Assembly (NCBI GenBank): GCA_947174175.1
Contig: CAMWHW010000053.1
Span: 1 to 6,864, forward strand
Direction of reading: 5' to 3'
Length of the DNA stretch: 6,864 nucleotides
Source: an uncultured Clostridia bacterium
GTDB taxonomy: Bacteria > Bacillota > Clostridia > Christensenellales > Borkfalkiaceae
Shown: piece after piece, positions 6,744 to 6,864 of the stretch
Numbering within the stretch: the stretch's first letter is position 1
How the letters are laid out: every line of letters starts with the position of its first letter
Program-made: the position numbers and the translations under genes
Notes under the pieces: generated by a model
Told to the model about the DNA's origin: nothing
Database searches by the model: none
What the model saw: only the letters and a program-made list of their open reading frames with translations

Positions 6744-6864
6744 ATGAAGATGTTTAAAATGACGACTGGGGGGGGGGCAAGCACTTTTAAGTTCTAAGCA
6801 AAGCGCCGCAAAAAAGGCTTTGCTTTATATACTCACGCCCATATTCTGTGTTGCACTTTTGTGC
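6744..6864 (+). CDS. 5' end of an unidentified gene, frame interrupted at a G10 tract; partial
   Basis: Translation from the ATG at 6744 reads MKMFKMTTGGGASTFKF and stops at TAA 6795-6797, after 17 codons. The run of ten G at 6768-6777 sits inside codons 9-12. If it had nine (or twelve) G, the frame would continue from CAA at 6778 to the window edge with no stop, including KKALLYILTPIFCVALLC: a basic patch followed by a hydrophobic segment, like the first membrane span or signal anchor of a membrane protein. Eleven G would give GKHF and stop. All three frames downstream of 6797 are open for the short distance left, so openness alone proves little; the basic-then-hydrophobic pattern and the strong promoter and ribosome-binding site are the reasons for preferring a real, shifted gene. 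Alternatives are a short leader peptide, a pseudogene or a sequencing error. The product cannot be identified. Confidence 0.5.
6768..6777 (+). repeat. Homopolymeric G10 tract inside the start of a coding region
   Basis: Ten consecutive G residues lie eight codons after a well-supported start codon. No other G or C run of similar length occurs in the window. Tracts like this are prone to slipped-strand mispairing and are also a classical source of sequencing and assembly length errors. Confidence 0.9.
6796..6825 (+). other. 9-bp inverted repeat at the 17-codon ORF stop
   Basis: AAGCAAAGC (6796-6804) and GCTTTGCTT (6817-6825) are perfect reverse complements around a 12-nt loop, followed by TATAT rather than a run of T. 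The left arm begins within the TAA stop of the 17-codon reading frame. It could be an RNA hairpin (attenuator or weak terminator) or coincidental within coding DNA. Confidence 0.35.

Noticed and set aside
1..6864. CRISPR arrays, tRNA or rRNA genes, insertion sequences
   Set aside because: No regularly spaced repeats, tRNA-like cloverleaf sequence, rRNA signature, transposase motifs or terminal inverted repeats were recognised by eye.

Overview
The window looks like chromosomal DNA from a Gram-positive-type bacterium, most likely a Firmicutes/Clostridia lineage. The support is a lipoprotein-type substrate-binding protein, purine-rich Shine-Dalgarno sites (GAGGAG, AAGGAG), near-consensus sigma-70/sigma-A promoters, AT-rich intergenic DNA and coding DNA of roughly balanced GC that favours GAC, AAC, CGC and GCG. 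This assignment is inference from style only; there is no rRNA or other taxonomic marker.

Layout: the left third (9-2566, minus strand) is a complete three-gene ABC importer cassette of the nitrate/sulfonate/taurine/thiamine-precursor (SsuABC/TauABC/ThiXYZ-like) type, in the order substrate-binding lipoprotein, ATPase (4-nt ATGA overlap), permease. The substrate cannot be read from the sequence. A 119-nt divergent intergenic region (2567-2685) carries a consensus promoter for the rightward gene and a weaker candidate promoter for the importer, with their -35 hexamers superimposed. Rightward from it runs valS (2686-5304), encoding valyl-tRNA synthetase, followed after 35 nt by a gene for a membrane-anchored metallo-beta-lactamase-fold protein resembling the C-terminal domain of ComEC (5340-6608).

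The right end (6609-6864) holds a very strong-looking promoter, a good ribosome-binding site and the first codons of a further gene, interrupted at once by a run of ten G residues. As written the frame closes after 17 codons. With one G fewer (or two more) it stays open to the window edge and encodes a basic stretch followed by a hydrophobic segment. This is either a phase-variable switch or a homopolymer error, and it is the most interesting feature here.

Two starts should differ from a naive longest-ORF call. The substrate-binding protein starts at a TTG at 2566, and valS starts at 2686; the apparent upstream extension of each ORF reads through promoter DNA. The importer and valS are probably unrelated in function and merely share a divergent intergenic region.
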